This document shows, in pieces, positions 10,639 to 21,700 of a stretch of DNA of 64,000 nucleotides. Origin of the DNA: Thuidium tamariscinum (Eukaryota > Streptophyta > Bryopsida > Hypnales > Thuidiaceae). The position numbers and the translations under genes were made by a program. The stretch spans positions 36,814,821 to 36,878,820 of the forward strand of contig OX344750.2 in assembly GCA_947034885.2 (NCBI GenBank), written 5' to 3'. Each line of letters begins with the position of its first letter. Positions within the stretch are counted from its first letter, which is position 1. Under the pieces are notes generated by a model, which saw only the letters and a list, made by a program, of their open reading frames with translations, searched no databases and was not told the origin of the DNA.

Positions 10639-13600
10639 ATGGCCTGTTTGGCTCGCACGGTTTCGGGGTGCACATCCTGCCACGCTGCGAGGACATTGCA
10701 ATGGGCCCATGGGAGTATTGTCTCTCCTTCGATTAGGTTATGCGCTTTGGGTCAATCCGTGTACTCGAAGTACTGCTTCGTTGGATCACGAAATGGAAAT
10801 TCGCTCGTGGCTTCTGCATTGGGCTTGGCAGATAGGATGAGGGCGACTCCAAGTAATTTCCGATTTTCTGGCTTGCTCAGCTTCAGTTCTAGTTCCGAGG
10901 GCGGTGACAGACGTAAGGAGCTCAAAGCCCTAGAATGCATGAAGCCAGCCTCAGCGGATGCTTCTTTTGAGAGACGACGACAAAAGTATTTGGAAAAGTT
11001 GGCTTGTCCTGGTTGCGGTGTGTACATGCAAGACAAGGACCCAAGCCGACCCGGGTACTTCAAAATGCCTGCCATTCTGGGCAAATCAGACGAAGGATTG
11101 GAGGAAGATGGAGAGGAGTTGGAAGAGTTCGATGCAGGAAGAGCCGAATTAGACGATTCGGATTTTAATATCGACGAGGACGAGGACGAAGAGAATATGG
11201 ACATGGACACTCGACTGAGCGTTGCGTCGGAGTGGAATGAGGTTGGGGCTGATAGCAGACAGGCAGGGAAGGATGCCTGGGCTGAGATTCTCGGTGGGAA
11301 ACACCGGATGAATAAGCGGGACGCAGTCGATGAGGAGGAAGAGGAGGAAGAGAAAGTGGTGGTATGCGCGCGTTGTCATACACTCCGGAACTACGGAAAG
11401 ATCAAGGACGAGAGCGCTGAGAATCTTCTGCCTGATTTCGACTTCGAGCGAGTCGTCGGTGCGCGGTTGAAGAAGGCATATGGAAGGAGAGCCGTGGTGT
11501 TGATGGTCGTCGACGGGTCAGACTTCGATGGCTCATTTCCACGCAAAGCTGCGGAGGTTCTGGCAGAGGCCGACGAAGAACTTGGCACCGCCTGGCAAGA
11601 AGGCAAAGCCGGAAACACCCCCAGGTTTAGTGATGTTGTAATGTTTTTCCAAGATTAGTACTGCCTTTAAACCCTGAGAAAATGAAGATTCATGACCAAT
11701 TGGATTGATCATGTTGTGAAAATGTAATTCTAATATCACCGGTATTTATGAGGATCGCTGCATTTATTGGTCAAAAACTAAATAAAATTGAACAAAATAA
11801 AGTTTCCGTATGACATACTCAAAACTGCTCAAAGAAACAAGAGGATCTCTTGGTCCTTGAGGGGTTCAGGGGTTAACTTTTGATAGCCATTCTTGGTAGT
11901 ATGTTCTGGGTTCTTCAATAGCTTTTGCAGCCATTGACTCTGTTTGATACTCTTTGTCATTGTAACGATCTTCAATGTGAATTCTACACGTTTGGCTATA
12001 GATCCTGGAATGAACTAGCTAAGAATTTTCGCTTCTAGTCGTTTGGCTAAAATTCGTGGAAATCGAATTCACTGCTGGGCCAGGTTGGTGGTGGTCATGA
12101 ACAAGATCGACCTGCTTCCGAAGCAAATCTCTACCAATCGTCTGGAGCAATGGGTGCGTCGGAGGTCCAAATCTGGGGGCGTGACGCGAATTGCGGGTGT
12201 GCACCTCGTGAGTGCATTTAAAGGCTGGGGGGTGGAGCAACTGGCCGAGCACATCAAGCAGCTTGCTGGTCCAAGGGGTGACTGCTGGGTCGTCGGTGCG
12301 CAGAATGCTGGCAAATCTTCTCTCATCAACTCCTTGGCGAAGTTTGCAGGCGAGAAGCGGAAGAAGACGGTGCTGACGGAGGCAGCTGTCCCTGGGACGA
12401 CTCTCGGAGTTCTCAAGTTGGAGGGCATCTTGCCAGCTCGCGCACGGCTGTTCGACACTCCTGGTCTGATCCACCCGCACCAACTTAGCTCCAAGCTCAA
12501 TCGGGAGGAGCAAAAACTGGTCGAAGTGCGAAAGGAGCTCAAGCCGAGAACCTTTCGTGTGAAGGTGAGATTTCGTCTTCACCAATTTTACTCTTAATTA
12601 AGGTAGAGGATACGATTTATGCATTTTAAGCAATGTGTAGGAGCGTGCTTTCTTTTAGAGATCACTATGAAGGGGTGAAGAGATCCCCTCGGGTACCTGA
12701 GTGTAAGTTTCTTGAGATAAATAAATAGCCGCTCATTGTATAAACTTCCTGTGCAATTATTCAAAGAAGTAGACAACCCCATTTCCTGAGGAAGAATCAT
12801 TGACCATAGACATATTCAACCTCGTGATGCTTGCACCACTTGCTAATAACTGTATGAATAGATGAATTGCTGTTGGTAGCAGGGGTCGGTATAGGAGACG
12901 GGATCAGGGCTAATTACGGTTTTAGGATCCTGTAAGTTGCAGTCACGTCTTTCGTTCGGGTAAACTTTGTTGCCAGCTATCGTTGATCCTTACTGTGCGT
13001 GTCATAGCTAACGTCTTGATTTCTGAGTCTTGCTGATCTGATTCATCCCTCTAGGACGGTATTACTCTTCAGTAGAGTTTGCAGCGTTATCCGTCTGCAA
13101 TGCTTATTGGGTTGGATGTTGGACTTGAAACAGATAGGCAGTACCGTGCACGTAGGAGGACTACTTAGATTAGATGTGGTGGAAGCCCCGTCTGAGAGCA
13201 TCTATGTGACAGTTTGGGCATCTGCGCAGCTTCCCTTGCACATGGGGAAGTCTGAGAAAGCTGATGAGCTTTTCGAGAAGCACCTTGGCGATCGATTGAC
13301 GGTAATTTCACTCCATCTTGTTCTGCTCTGATACGTGAAGTAATTAGACGAGTGTTAATTTTCATCTTCTCTTCCACTTGCAGCGCCTCCCCTTGAGCAC
13401 ATTCTATCATTGACGAATTTGTCAGAGCTTTGAGTGAGCATTACATTCTGGAGCTTCTGAAAAGGAATCCTCACAGCTTGTTTTGGGCTCAAGTTGAGCT
13501 CAATTTGAAGTGAGAGCTCTTCAAGCCAATGAGCCATTGTCTTCTCATGTGAGAATATATTTGTCGGAGCTTCAGTTTACTTGATTTTCTCTCATGTGGC

Positions 13601-14116
13601 ATTACTTCACTTTGAATAACATGTTCTCAAAAGGTGCAATGCCACTCAAGAATGTTTTGAACATTAGTCGATGAACCATGCATTTTGGATATTAGGTTGG
13701 TCTAGTTTCCTGAAGTCATTTTGGATGCGCTTTTTCTGGCGCCTTCTTGGAGCTCAATATATGACTGTTTCCACGTTTTTCTCCAGCCACCGGCGGACAA
13801 GGATCGAGCTGCGGAGATAGGCCGGTGGGTACCTCGGAGGGTAACCGTCACGGGAGACTCCTGGGAGCAGAGCAGTGTGGACGTGGCGGTGGCCGGGTTG
13901 GGATGGGTGGGCATTGGTGTGAAGGGCACTGCAGTTCTGCAAGCTTGGACATTTGAGGGAGTTGCTGTAACGACTCATGAAGCCATGGTGTATGACATGG
14001 CTGCTATCTTTGAAAAGCCTGGTTTCACAGCAACGAAGTCTCATAGCAAAGGAAACAAGAAGTCCAAAGATCAAAAAACAAAGCAGACCAAACCCATGGA
14101 GGAAATGGTGTATTGA
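10639..14116 (+). CDS. BPG2: BPG2-type permuted GTPase, chloroplast (4 exons)
   Basis: The exons are 10639-11624, 12084-12564, 13134-13301 and 13787-14116. All introns are GT-AG and the phases join cleanly to 654 residues, close to the length of Arabidopsis BPG2. The N-terminus is Ser/Arg-rich and suits a chloroplast transit peptide. In order follow a CPGCG cysteine pair at 123, a long acidic stretch, a second pair CARCHTLRNYG at 243, G4 NKID at 335, the P-loop GAQNAGKS at 400, G2 PGTT and G3 DTPG at 453. This G4-G1-G2-G3 order is the circular permutation of YqeH/BPG2 GTPases. The C-terminal part (VHVGGLLRLD, then VAGLGWVGIG) matches the family. BPG2 is needed for chloroplast rRNA processing and was found through brassinosteroid-inhibitor greening mutants. 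The ATG at 10639 is the first in frame; upstream only a GTG extends the frame. Confidence 0.93.
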
Positions 14117-14631
14117 ACAGTTTTGCCGACGATCTAGGAGAGTCCTTTTTTGAATGTTAGCAGTTATAAGACATTGATGCGTAACGTGCATGTCATTGGG
14201 AAGTCACATTTAACCCTACACCACTCATTTCAGGCCTCACTGTTCGTCACTTTGTTTGCTGCCATTTTGCAACGAGATAGGAATGAAATAATATGTCTAG
14301 TATAAGTCATACAATTTTCAAATTTGAAATTCTTTTTGAGAGAATTTGAAATTACTTTGAACTTTTTTGGAAAAAAATGAAGAAAATTCAATAATATACT
14401 TGAAAACTCTAAAATCTTCACAATACATGTATATTACCATTTGCAACATCGTTGTATAAACCAAAGTTATCTTGTCACTTTCAGATTTGAAAATCAACAA
14501 ACCTTGGTTATGGGCCCCAAAATTCATATTGCTTTAAAATAATGAAAACAATGAAATTTTTGAAATTTTTGAAATTTTCAATTGGAATAACAACTACAAT
14601 TTGAATTTAAGTTCAATATTTATTGAATTTG
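14117..14631. other. 3' flank of the GTPase gene
   Basis: It should hold the 3' untranslated region of the GTPase gene, then AT-rich sequence. No separate gene is visible, and no strong canonical AATAAA signal stands out. Confidence 0.5.
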
Positions 14632-14783
14632 CACTATAAGAAAACAAGGCCATAAATAACTTATCCACAATGATTGTAATAATTGTTCTTATCTGCAATG
14701 ATTGTAAATCAGTCATTTTGCAATCATTGTTGTTTTTAAAGTCATTGTAAACAAGTTGTTTATACCCTCATTTTCTTGTAGTG
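14632..14783. mobile_element. CACTA-type MITE, 152 bp
   Basis: It starts CACTATAAGAAAA and ends TTTTCTTGTAGTG, the classic CACTACAAGAAAA terminus. It is flanked by a 3-bp duplication TTG (14629-14631, 14784-14786). The interior has inverted 'caatgattgtaa' motifs. It lies exactly at the truncated end of the gypsy integrase. Confidence 0.85.
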
Positions 14784-14789
14784 TTGAGT

Positions 14790-15300
14790 CTAAGCTTTAA
14801 GAAATAGTCTTGCCGTATCTTCATTTGATGAAGACTTTTTGCAAGGGACAAAGTGTGCCATCTTTGTAAGCCAATCCACCCCAACAAAATGCTATCAAAT
14901 GAATTTGTTGATAGCAAATCTGTAATGAAATTCATAGAAATTGAAGACCATAGCCAAAGTGGAATAGGTAATAGATGTAAAAGACCATAAGGGCAATGTC
15001 GAGGATTTTTGGACCTTGAACAAATATCACAAGAGGTAACAAAATTCTTTGCGTCCTTCCACATTTTGGGCCACCAAAAATCTCTAGAAAGAAGTTTCAA
15101 AGTCTTGTTGTATCCAAAATGTCCCACAGTTGGAAAGTCATGGTATGATTGAAGAATTTGAAGCCGTGTCAGACCTTCTGGAATGAATAAACGTTCTTCA
15201 AAATACAACAGATTTCCCTCCACCTTGAATTTGTGGTCTTTACCAAGGTAATGCTTAATGTCTAGGGCCACAAAATCTCCATTGGTTGCAACATGCACCT
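14790..15300 (-). pseudogene. Gypsy integrase fragment
   Basis: It shows the HHCC zinc-binding region (GHFGYNKT, then CDICSR) and FWWPKMW, followed by the start of the catalytic core (MNFITDLL, where the first catalytic Asp region is altered). A frameshift follows, after which another frame continues with a TKMAHFVPC-like stretch. The rest of the core and the C-terminus are missing. Confidence 0.85.
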
Positions 15301-15469
15301 AATTGATGAAGTCAATATCAATTGGTGTTGACATAAGATAGGTGCAAAGGCGAAATAGCTTTGGCTTCAATAAAGTTCTATGTTGTTGATCAAATGTTGC
15401 TTCTCCAGCCTTGGGTACAAGATACAATCTCCTCAATAGAACATCAAATAGTCCTTGTTGCTTCCCCAG

Positions 15470-15847
15470 TCAATAAGTGGTAACATAATCAAATTGAGAT
15501 AGCGACATATTCCATCGCACTTGGCACCGATTCAAAATACAAGATGACATGAAGTACTCTAAATTCTTATGATTTGTATATACAGTCATTGGATGAACAA
15601 CTCCTTCAAGAAAATGATGCCACTCTTTAAGAGAATCCACAATAGAAAGAAGTTCCTCATTATGAATCTTATAAATAATTTTGGTAGTAGAAAACTTACG
15701 AGAGTAAAACGCTATTGGATGAAGTTTCTTGTCCTCCTCCATCTGTGAAAGTATAGGTCCCAAAGCAAAATCCAAGGCATCAATCTCTAAGTTGAATGGC
15801 TTTGTAAAATCCGAGTGCACCAAAATAGGTGCGGTTGTAAATGTCAT
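15470..15847 (-). pseudogene. Gypsy RNase H domain fragment
   Basis: The 125-residue open stretch carries the features of retrotransposon RNase H: FNLEIDALDFALGPILSQ, then HPIAFYSRKF, YKIHNEELLSIV and TVYTNHKNLEYF. The usual catalytic Asp of the 'TDH' motif is Asn here, which suggests inactivity. Confidence 0.85.
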
Positions 15848-15856
15848 CTTAAGATC

Positions 15857-16367
15857 TTAAAATGCCTTCTTTGCTAACGGCCCCCAATCGAGCTTGTCTT
15901 TGCATGTCAAACGCGTAAGTGGAGCAACCACTAATGAACAGTTCTTGATAAAAATCCGATAGAAGTTAGCAAAATCAAGAAAACATTGTACATTTGAACT
16001 GTCTTTTGGAATTTTCCATGACATTATAGCTTCCACCTTCTTTGGGTCTATCTTCAAACCTTTTGTAGTTGCAATAAATCCTAAAAACTTCATTTCAATT
16101 TGGTGAAATAAACACTTCTCTAACTTAGCGTAGAGTCTTTACTAGTGTAATTTTTCAAGAATTAAACGAACATGCTTTTCATGATCTTCTTCATTCTTGG
16201 AAAATATCATAATATCATCTAAATAAATGACAACAAAGTCATCAAGGTACTCCTAAAAAATGTCATTCATCATGTGCTAAAAAATATTGGGCCATTGGTA
16301 AGGCTGAAAGGTATAACATTGTATTCAAAATGGCCATACCTTGTACAAAAAGTTGTCTTCCATTCAT
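15857..16367 (-). pseudogene. Gypsy reverse transcriptase, C-terminal half
   Basis: The catalytic YLDD motif is encoded at 16214-16225. The thumb/connection motif KFLGFIATTKGLKIDPKKVEAI follows at lower coordinates. Several in-frame stops interrupt the stretch. It ends at 16364-16367 in the duplicated TCAT at the edge of transposon copy B. Confidence 0.85.
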
Positions 16368-17401
16368 GAGCTTTGATAAGAAACACTTGTCCTTTTTTTT
16401 GTCCCCTTGACCTTTAGGAGGTAGTTTTTTGCTCATAACTTTTGCATCTTTTGTTCATTTGATTTGAAACTTGAAACGAAGGTGCCTACAAAGGTTTTAC
16501 ATTTTGTGTAATTTTTTCAATTTTTTCAAAATTAATTTACTATTTTTAAACTGCCCCCGATTGGGTGTCTACCATGGCCATTTTGGGGGGTTTTAGTCCT
16601 ATTTTTGACCCAAAAATGAAAATTTTGAGCTAAAAATTGGCATGCAAGGACCTCACCTAAAGTTACACAATACCTCGAAGACATTTTTTGAAAATAATAT
16701 ATTGTTCAACCTCCACATGTCGTCAAAGTGGCTGACTTTGCGCAAGTGTAGACTAGGGGAGGACACTTCCCGTTTTTTAATAACCTATGTGCAGCGGAAT
16801 ATAGGGTACATTTAAATAATCTTGGGTAAAATTTATAAGAAATTTACATATGAAATAGGGGACATTAAAAAGGCAAAGTACTTTAAAAATAAAATAGGGA
16901 TGATAATATGGTTGATTTATTCGCTTTATGGTAAAATAGGGGCTCTTTTAATGTTGCCAAGTAATGATTACAAGTAATTGATAGCCCCCCTAAAAATACC
17001 TCACTGCCGCACGTGGGTCCCCCAAATATACAAGAAGTGTCCTCCCCGGGAGTGTAGAGAATAGAATTTATTTTTTCCAAAGATGAAATTTGTTGGAAAA
17101 GAAAGACCTTTACTTGGAGAAAAAAAGGGTTTTTCATTTTCATTTTTTGAATTTTTTTACTATTTTTATCAAATTAGTGAAAAAGAGCTATTTTCATTGT
17201 ATTTTCCATTGTCTATAGCATTTAGAGAAAAAAATTCTTAGGTCTGAATTTCAAGAGACCTGATATTTTCATTGCTCTTCAAATTATCTTTATTTTTTTC
17301 AATTTAAAAAAAAATTATTTCAAAGGGTCACAGGACTCACAAGAGTCACTCATTTTGAGCCATTTTGAGACAAAACTGGTAAGTGTTTCTTGCCACGCCC
17401 C
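16368..17401. mobile_element. GGGTGATTGC-family transposon, copy B, inserted in reverse transcriptase
   Basis: The left end GAGCTTTGATAAGAAACACT is diverged from the family terminus. The right end is the inverse of GGGGCGTGGCAAGAAACACT. An exact 4-bp duplication TCAT flanks it (16364-16367, 17402-17405). Removing the element and one TCAT restores continuity of a conserved reverse-transcriptase motif, so the borders are base-precise. The interior matches copies A, C and D except for the 298-bp insertion at 16753-17050. Confidence 0.88.
16753..17050. mobile_element. hAT-like MITE, 298 bp, nested in copy B
   Basis: It starts CTAGGGGAGGACACTTC and ends in the inverse of CCCGGGGAGGACACTTC. An exact 8-bp duplication AGTGTAGA flanks it (16745-16752, 17051-17058). 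The sister copies A and D show the empty site with AGTGTAGA once. The right subterminal part holds a CACGTG G-box ('cgcacgtgggtccccc'). Confidence 0.9.
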
Positions 17402-17850
17402 TCATCTCCTTCCTTGATTTGTAAGAAGTTATAAGCTCTACGCAGATCAATCTTGGTAAAGATTTTAGCACTTCCGAGTTGTTCCAAAAGTCTAAGGACC
17501 AAAGACAATGGATAGTGATTCTTCTTTGTCACCTTGTTGAGGCCTCGATTATCCACGCACATTCATAATGAACCATCTTTCTTCTTCACAAATAGAATAG
17601 GTGCTCCAACTAGTAACTTGGAGTGGCAAATGGAGTTCTTGGCCAGATTCTCGTCGATATACTTCTGTAATTCCGTCAACTCCATTTGCGATAGGTTTTA
17701 GATGGGGCCAAACGGTGGATGCGCTCCCTCTTCCAAATCAATTGCACAATCATATGGATAGTGTTCCGGAAGTGTGTCGTCATTCTTCTTTTAAAACACA
17801 TCATCAAAATCTTTATACTGCTTCACAATTGAAGTTGCATAAATGACTTA
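17402..17850 (-). pseudogene. Gypsy reverse transcriptase, N-terminal half, and linker
   Basis: It encodes the linker with H-YPYDCAIDL and the [12 protein letters not shown] segment, then VKKKDGS and [11 protein letters not shown], then [11 protein letters not shown] (the first catalytic Asp region), ending QIKEGDE at the insertion border. Stops occur after DGS and in the linker. Confidence 0.85.
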
Positions 17851-18270
17851 TGATGTACTTTCTTCCTTGGATGCTCTTACAAAGGCCCTCGCTCCAATAA
17901 AGAGGGGTTTCTTCATTTGTGATTTTCTAACACGTTTGTTAACAAGTTTTCTAAGTAAACAAGGTTGTTGTATGAATGTTCCAAAGGGAAGGGAAAAGTC
18001 ATCTTTCGCAACTTCCAGTCTACAAATGGATTGTATTTTTCTAACTAGGAAAGATCAAGAATAACAAGGTTTGATGGGGTTCTAATGACATTAAAGATAA
18101 TTTGGCTACTATGACCTTCAAATGTCACCTCTAGAGGTATTGTTTTATGGATAACACTACTTGAGGACAAAGGTCGTCTCTCTATCACTTATATATAGAT
18201 GGCCTGAGATTTTTGAACTATAAAAAATTTAAGACTCTTGACAAATTCTTCATCTAAAAAACAAGCATAT
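17851..18270 (-). pseudogene. Gypsy protease C-terminal part and spacer
   Basis: The minus-strand translation adjacent to the hAT-like MITE continues the protease as ACFLDEEFVKSLKF. Further left the sequence is diverged and interrupted. The DSGA active-site part lies on the other side of the MITE, so the insertion split the domain. Confidence 0.65.
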
Positions 18271-18568
18271 CTAGGGGAGGTCACTTCCCGTTTTTTAATA
18301 ATCTACGTGCGGTGGAAGATAGGGTACATTTAAATAATCTTGGGTAAAATTTATAAGAAATTTATATATAAAATAGGGGACATTAAAAAGGCAAAGCATT
18401 TTAAAAATAAAATAGGGATGATAATATGGCTGATTTTTCCATTTAATGGTAAAATAGGGGCTCTTTTAATGTTGCCAAGTAATGATTACAAGTAATTGAT
18501 AGCCCCCCTAAAAATACCCCACCGCCGCACGTGGGTCCCCCAAATACACAAGAAGTGTCCTCCCCGGG
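18271..18568. mobile_element. hAT-like MITE, 298 bp, nested in protease
   Basis: It has the same ends and the same length as the element at 16753-17050, and is closely similar throughout. The flanking 8-bp repeat is imperfect (AAACAAGC near the left, AAACAAAT at 18569-18576), with a few extra bases at the left border. A CACGTG motif lies in the right subterminal region. Confidence 0.85.
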
Positions 18569-18900
18569 AAACAAATGCTCCTGAATCTAACAAAACAATA
18601 GTTTGAAGTTTCTGCAGACCAATAAACAAAGGAATTGTAAAACAAGATGCAAGTTGAATAGAAAGAGAGAAATCTATATGTTCTTGTAGAATTGAACTAT
18701 TCAACCGCATTGTTCCTATTATAGCTAGGCATATCCGTTTTCTTGAACAATGGCACCTTTGGTCTTGATAATACGTTGATTCGGCTTCTTCATGCAATTG
18801 GAGACTCTGTGACCTCCTTTGCCACAATACAAACATAGTTCTTCTTCTATTCAACGCTTTTTCTCTTCTACGGTAATACATGTGACATATATTGTGTCAA
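18569..18900 (-). pseudogene. Gypsy protease start and gag zinc knuckle
   Basis: Next to the MITE the minus strand encodes TIVLLDSGAF, the aspartic protease active-site motif. Further upstream, 18794-18835 encodes CLYCGKGGHRVSNC, a CX2CX4HX4C nucleocapsid knuckle, followed by MKKPN. The two are in different frames with stops between them. Confidence 0.8.
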
Positions 18901-19193
18901 TTTACATATCTACAACCTCCAAATGAGAATTCAAACTGCTCATTGACAAAGATGAGGTCTACTGAATCGATTGTTTTTTTAATGGAGTCCATGAGTTCCG
19001 GTCTTGACAATGTTGGAATAGTTGGTTGTTGCGCATGACTACTTGACTTATTGCTTCATTGAATGTTTGTGGGTGAGGGAGTGATAACAACAAATCCTTA
19101 TAGAATCCTTCAAGTTCCAATAGAATCGGTTCATAAGTGCACCTTCATCCCAGTTGATGTTGCATGCAAGTTGTCTAAAAACTGAGGTGTAGG
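18901..19193 (-). pseudogene. Gypsy gag, central part
   Basis: The minus-strand translation gives SVFRQLACNINWDEGALMNRFYWNL and a following LP..QTFNEAIS-like segment, the conserved retrotransposon gag region. It is broken by frameshifts. It ends at the 8-bp duplication GGTGTAGG (19186-19193) of the hAT-like insertion. Confidence 0.8.
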
Positions 19194-21062
19194 CCTGGGG
19201 AGATTACTCCTTGTAATTTTAAGCATACACTTGAGTTAAGAGGATATTTGACATGGGGCTATTTACCTTCATTATAGTAATTAAAATGATTGTATTTTTA
19301 CATATAAATTGAGTCATTTGGTTTTTATAGTTGGGCTATCTTATATACAAAATTTATATGTTTAATTTTTTCATACCCATTTACAATACACACCATAAAG
19401 TAGTATCTTACATGTACACTTTATTTTTTAATACATTCACTATTTGTATTGTAGTACAATTTCAAATGACAAATAAAAATGTGAAATGTAACAATAGTCT
19501 TAAATATTTCTAAATATTGAAACTAAGAAAAACACCAATATTAGCAATATAATATGAACAACATGAGAAATTGACACTCTAAAAACATTGTAGATTAACA
19601 CAAAAATATGACCTCTATTGTGATATAGAGACCATATATTTTATCTATACAAATGCATTTGCAATGGTTTTGAATTTAGATCAAATAATAAAAGAGTGTT
19701 TATAAAACAATAATAAATAGAAGATGATTCTAAACATTTACAAGCATATATTCAAGTAGTTGAGACAAATCTAGAGTTTATAGTGATGAAGCATAGAAAA
19801 GATTTCATGTAAATGTTGCAAACCCTACACCAATTTCTTAACGGGTATTTCATGTGAATGCAAATCCCCATATGTAGTACAACGTCATTGTAGATTTATA
19901 GCTCAACTCTTTTATCTTGGAACAGTAGGTTCTTTACATGTTGTCACATAGTTGGCATGTTTATAGAAAGATTTGTATGTATAGGCTAGAATTATTTGAT
20001 AGTAACAACAAATCTCCTAAAAAATACCTAGATTTACTAGATTGTATAAGTTTTATCATTCACTTAAAAAAGTTTGTTTGGGTAATTGCAAGAAACACTT
20101 GTCCTTTTTTCTGTCCCCTTGACCTTTAGGAGGTAGTTTTTTGCTCATAACTTTTGCATCTTTTGTTCATTTGACTTGAAACTCAAAACTTGAAAATAAG
20201 GTGACTACAAAAGTTTTACATTTTATGTAATTTTTTCAAATTTTTCAAAATTAGTTTACTATTTTTAAACTGCCCCCAATTGGGTGTCTACTTTGGCCAT
20301 TGGGGGGGGGTAGTCCTATTTTTGACCCAAAAATGCAAATTCTGAGCTGAAAATTGGCATGCAAGGACCTCACCTAATGTTACACAAGACCTCAAAGAGA
20401 TTTTTTGAAAATACTATATTTTTTAACCTCCAGATGTCTTCAAAGTGGCTGACTTTGTGCAAGTGTGGAGAATAAAATTTATTTTTTCCAAAGATGAAAT
20501 TTGTTGGAAAAGAAAGACCTTTAATTGGAGAAAAAATCTATTTTTCATTTTCATTTTTTGAATTTTTTTACTATTTTTACCAAATTAGTGAAAAAAGAGC
20601 TATTTTCATTGTATTTTCCATTGTCTATAACATTTAGAGAAAAAAAAATTTAGGTCTGAATTTCAAGGGACATAATATTTTCATTGCTCTTCAAACTATT
20701 CATATTTTTTTCAATTTAAAAAAAAATTATTTCAAAGGGTCACAAGACTCACACGACTCATTAATTTTGAGCCATTTTGAGACAAAACCGGTAAGTGTTT
20801 CTTGCAATGACCCGTCTACATCTATACTATTTGTATTACAAAAATTTGTACAAACTCTATTTGTAAAGGCTAATTTATTAATAAAATTTCCTACTAAATG
20901 ATGTTTATGCATAGCCTAATTTATATATAATAGGATATGTGACATTTCAAGGACCCTATAGTAGTCCTACATAATATATATAAAGTTTATCCCCTTTGAA
21001 TTAAATAGACCCTATCTTTTAACTCACATAGTTTTCTATAAATTACGAGTAATCTCCCTAGG
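19194..21062. mobile_element. hAT-like transposon, 1869 bp, inserted in gag
   Basis: The ends are CCTGGGGAGATTACTC and the inverse of CCTAGGGAGATTACTC. An 8-bp duplication flanks it (GGTGTAGG at 19186-19193, GATGTAGG at 21063-21070, one mismatch). Taking it out rejoins gag in frame at a TYTSVFRQLAC-like motif, which confirms the borders. It contains copy C of the GGGTGATTGC family. No transposase is visible. Confidence 0.85.
20080..20813. mobile_element. GGGTGATTGC-family transposon, copy C (734 bp)
   Basis: The left end is GGGTAATTGCAAGAAACACT and the right end is the inverse of GGGTCATTGCAAGAAACACT. The 4-bp flanks are GTTT (20076-20079) and GTCT (20814-20817), one mismatch. The interior is collinear with copies A and D. 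It is nested inside the 1869-bp hAT-like element. Confidence 0.85.
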
Positions 21063-21700
21063 GATGTAGGTAGATGTAAAACATGTCCCTTGCCAAAGGG
21101 ACCAAATTTTTGTTGTTGCTTAACAAGCCTTGTCATGTTCACCAAACGCTTCTACAAAGGCCTCCAAAAAATTGTCAAAGTTGTTTAAGATGGGTGAACT
21201 TTTTTCAAACAAGGGAACAAACAATTATAAGGCTTGTCCTGTAAGGAATGTCCCAATCAATCCAACTTGTGATTCTTTTGCCAAGTAGCACTCTGACTGT
21301 AAAGCAATTATCAATCTAATTTGATTGACAAATCCTCAGAACTTGGAACACATGCTATCTAATTTTCCAGACAAGCTTATGTGAGGTTCCTTCCATTGTA
21401 GTGGTGAATCTTGTCAAATCACATGCATAGTTCCTCCCTCCACATGGGTGGTAGATTGATGTTGTTGAAGGCCACCAATGATTCCTTCAATCGTTGTGGT
21501 CCGGACCAATAATGTGTTGATAACATTAAAGATACCCTCTAATTTAGCCTTGGAAGATTCAAGCATGATAAAGTCTTGAGTCCTAGCCATACTAAAAGAC
21601 AAAAATAACTCAAAATAAAATCTTGGCTTAAGGAAAGATAAATTGCAACCTAACTCTTGGACAGAAACAAGATTAGAATTGACGGGACTCTTCAAAACAA
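21063..21700 (-). pseudogene. Gypsy gag, N-terminal part
   Basis: The minus-strand translation shows MARTQDFIMLESS (a possible gag start near 21590), then SLSGKLDSMCSKF, FVNQIRLIIALQSE, a GLIGTFLTGQAL-like segment and TTKIWSLWQGTC. This is the conserved gag order, with stops and frameshifts. It joins the central gag part across the hAT-like insertion. Confidence 0.75.

Larger units (their letters stand above)
14787..21700 (-). mobile_element. Degenerate, nested Ty3/gypsy retrotransposon
   Basis: Read on the minus strand from right to left, gag, zinc knuckle, protease, reverse transcriptase, RNase H and integrase appear in Ty3/gypsy order. All carry stops or frameshifts. It is interrupted by elements at 19194-21062 (in gag), 18271-18568 (in protease) and 16368-17401 (in reverse transcriptase). 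The integrase is cut off at about 14787. No LTR pair or primer binding site could be identified, so the outer limits are uncertain. The protease motif recalls Tcn1-type chromoviruses of mosses, lycophytes and fungi; that assignment is an inference. Confidence 0.88.

Noticed and set aside
10752-11739. Minus-strand open frames across the GTPase exons
   Set aside because: They are shadows of the GC-rich plus-strand coding sequence. The plus frame carries all the GTPase motifs.
13384-13413. Alternative third acceptor of the GTPase after CAG at 13381-13383
   Set aside because: It gives nine codons and a stop. The acceptor at 13786 restores the family sequence in phase.
14787-21700. Functional retrotransposon
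   Set aside because: All domains have stops or frameshifts, three insertions split it, the integrase is truncated and no LTR pair was found.
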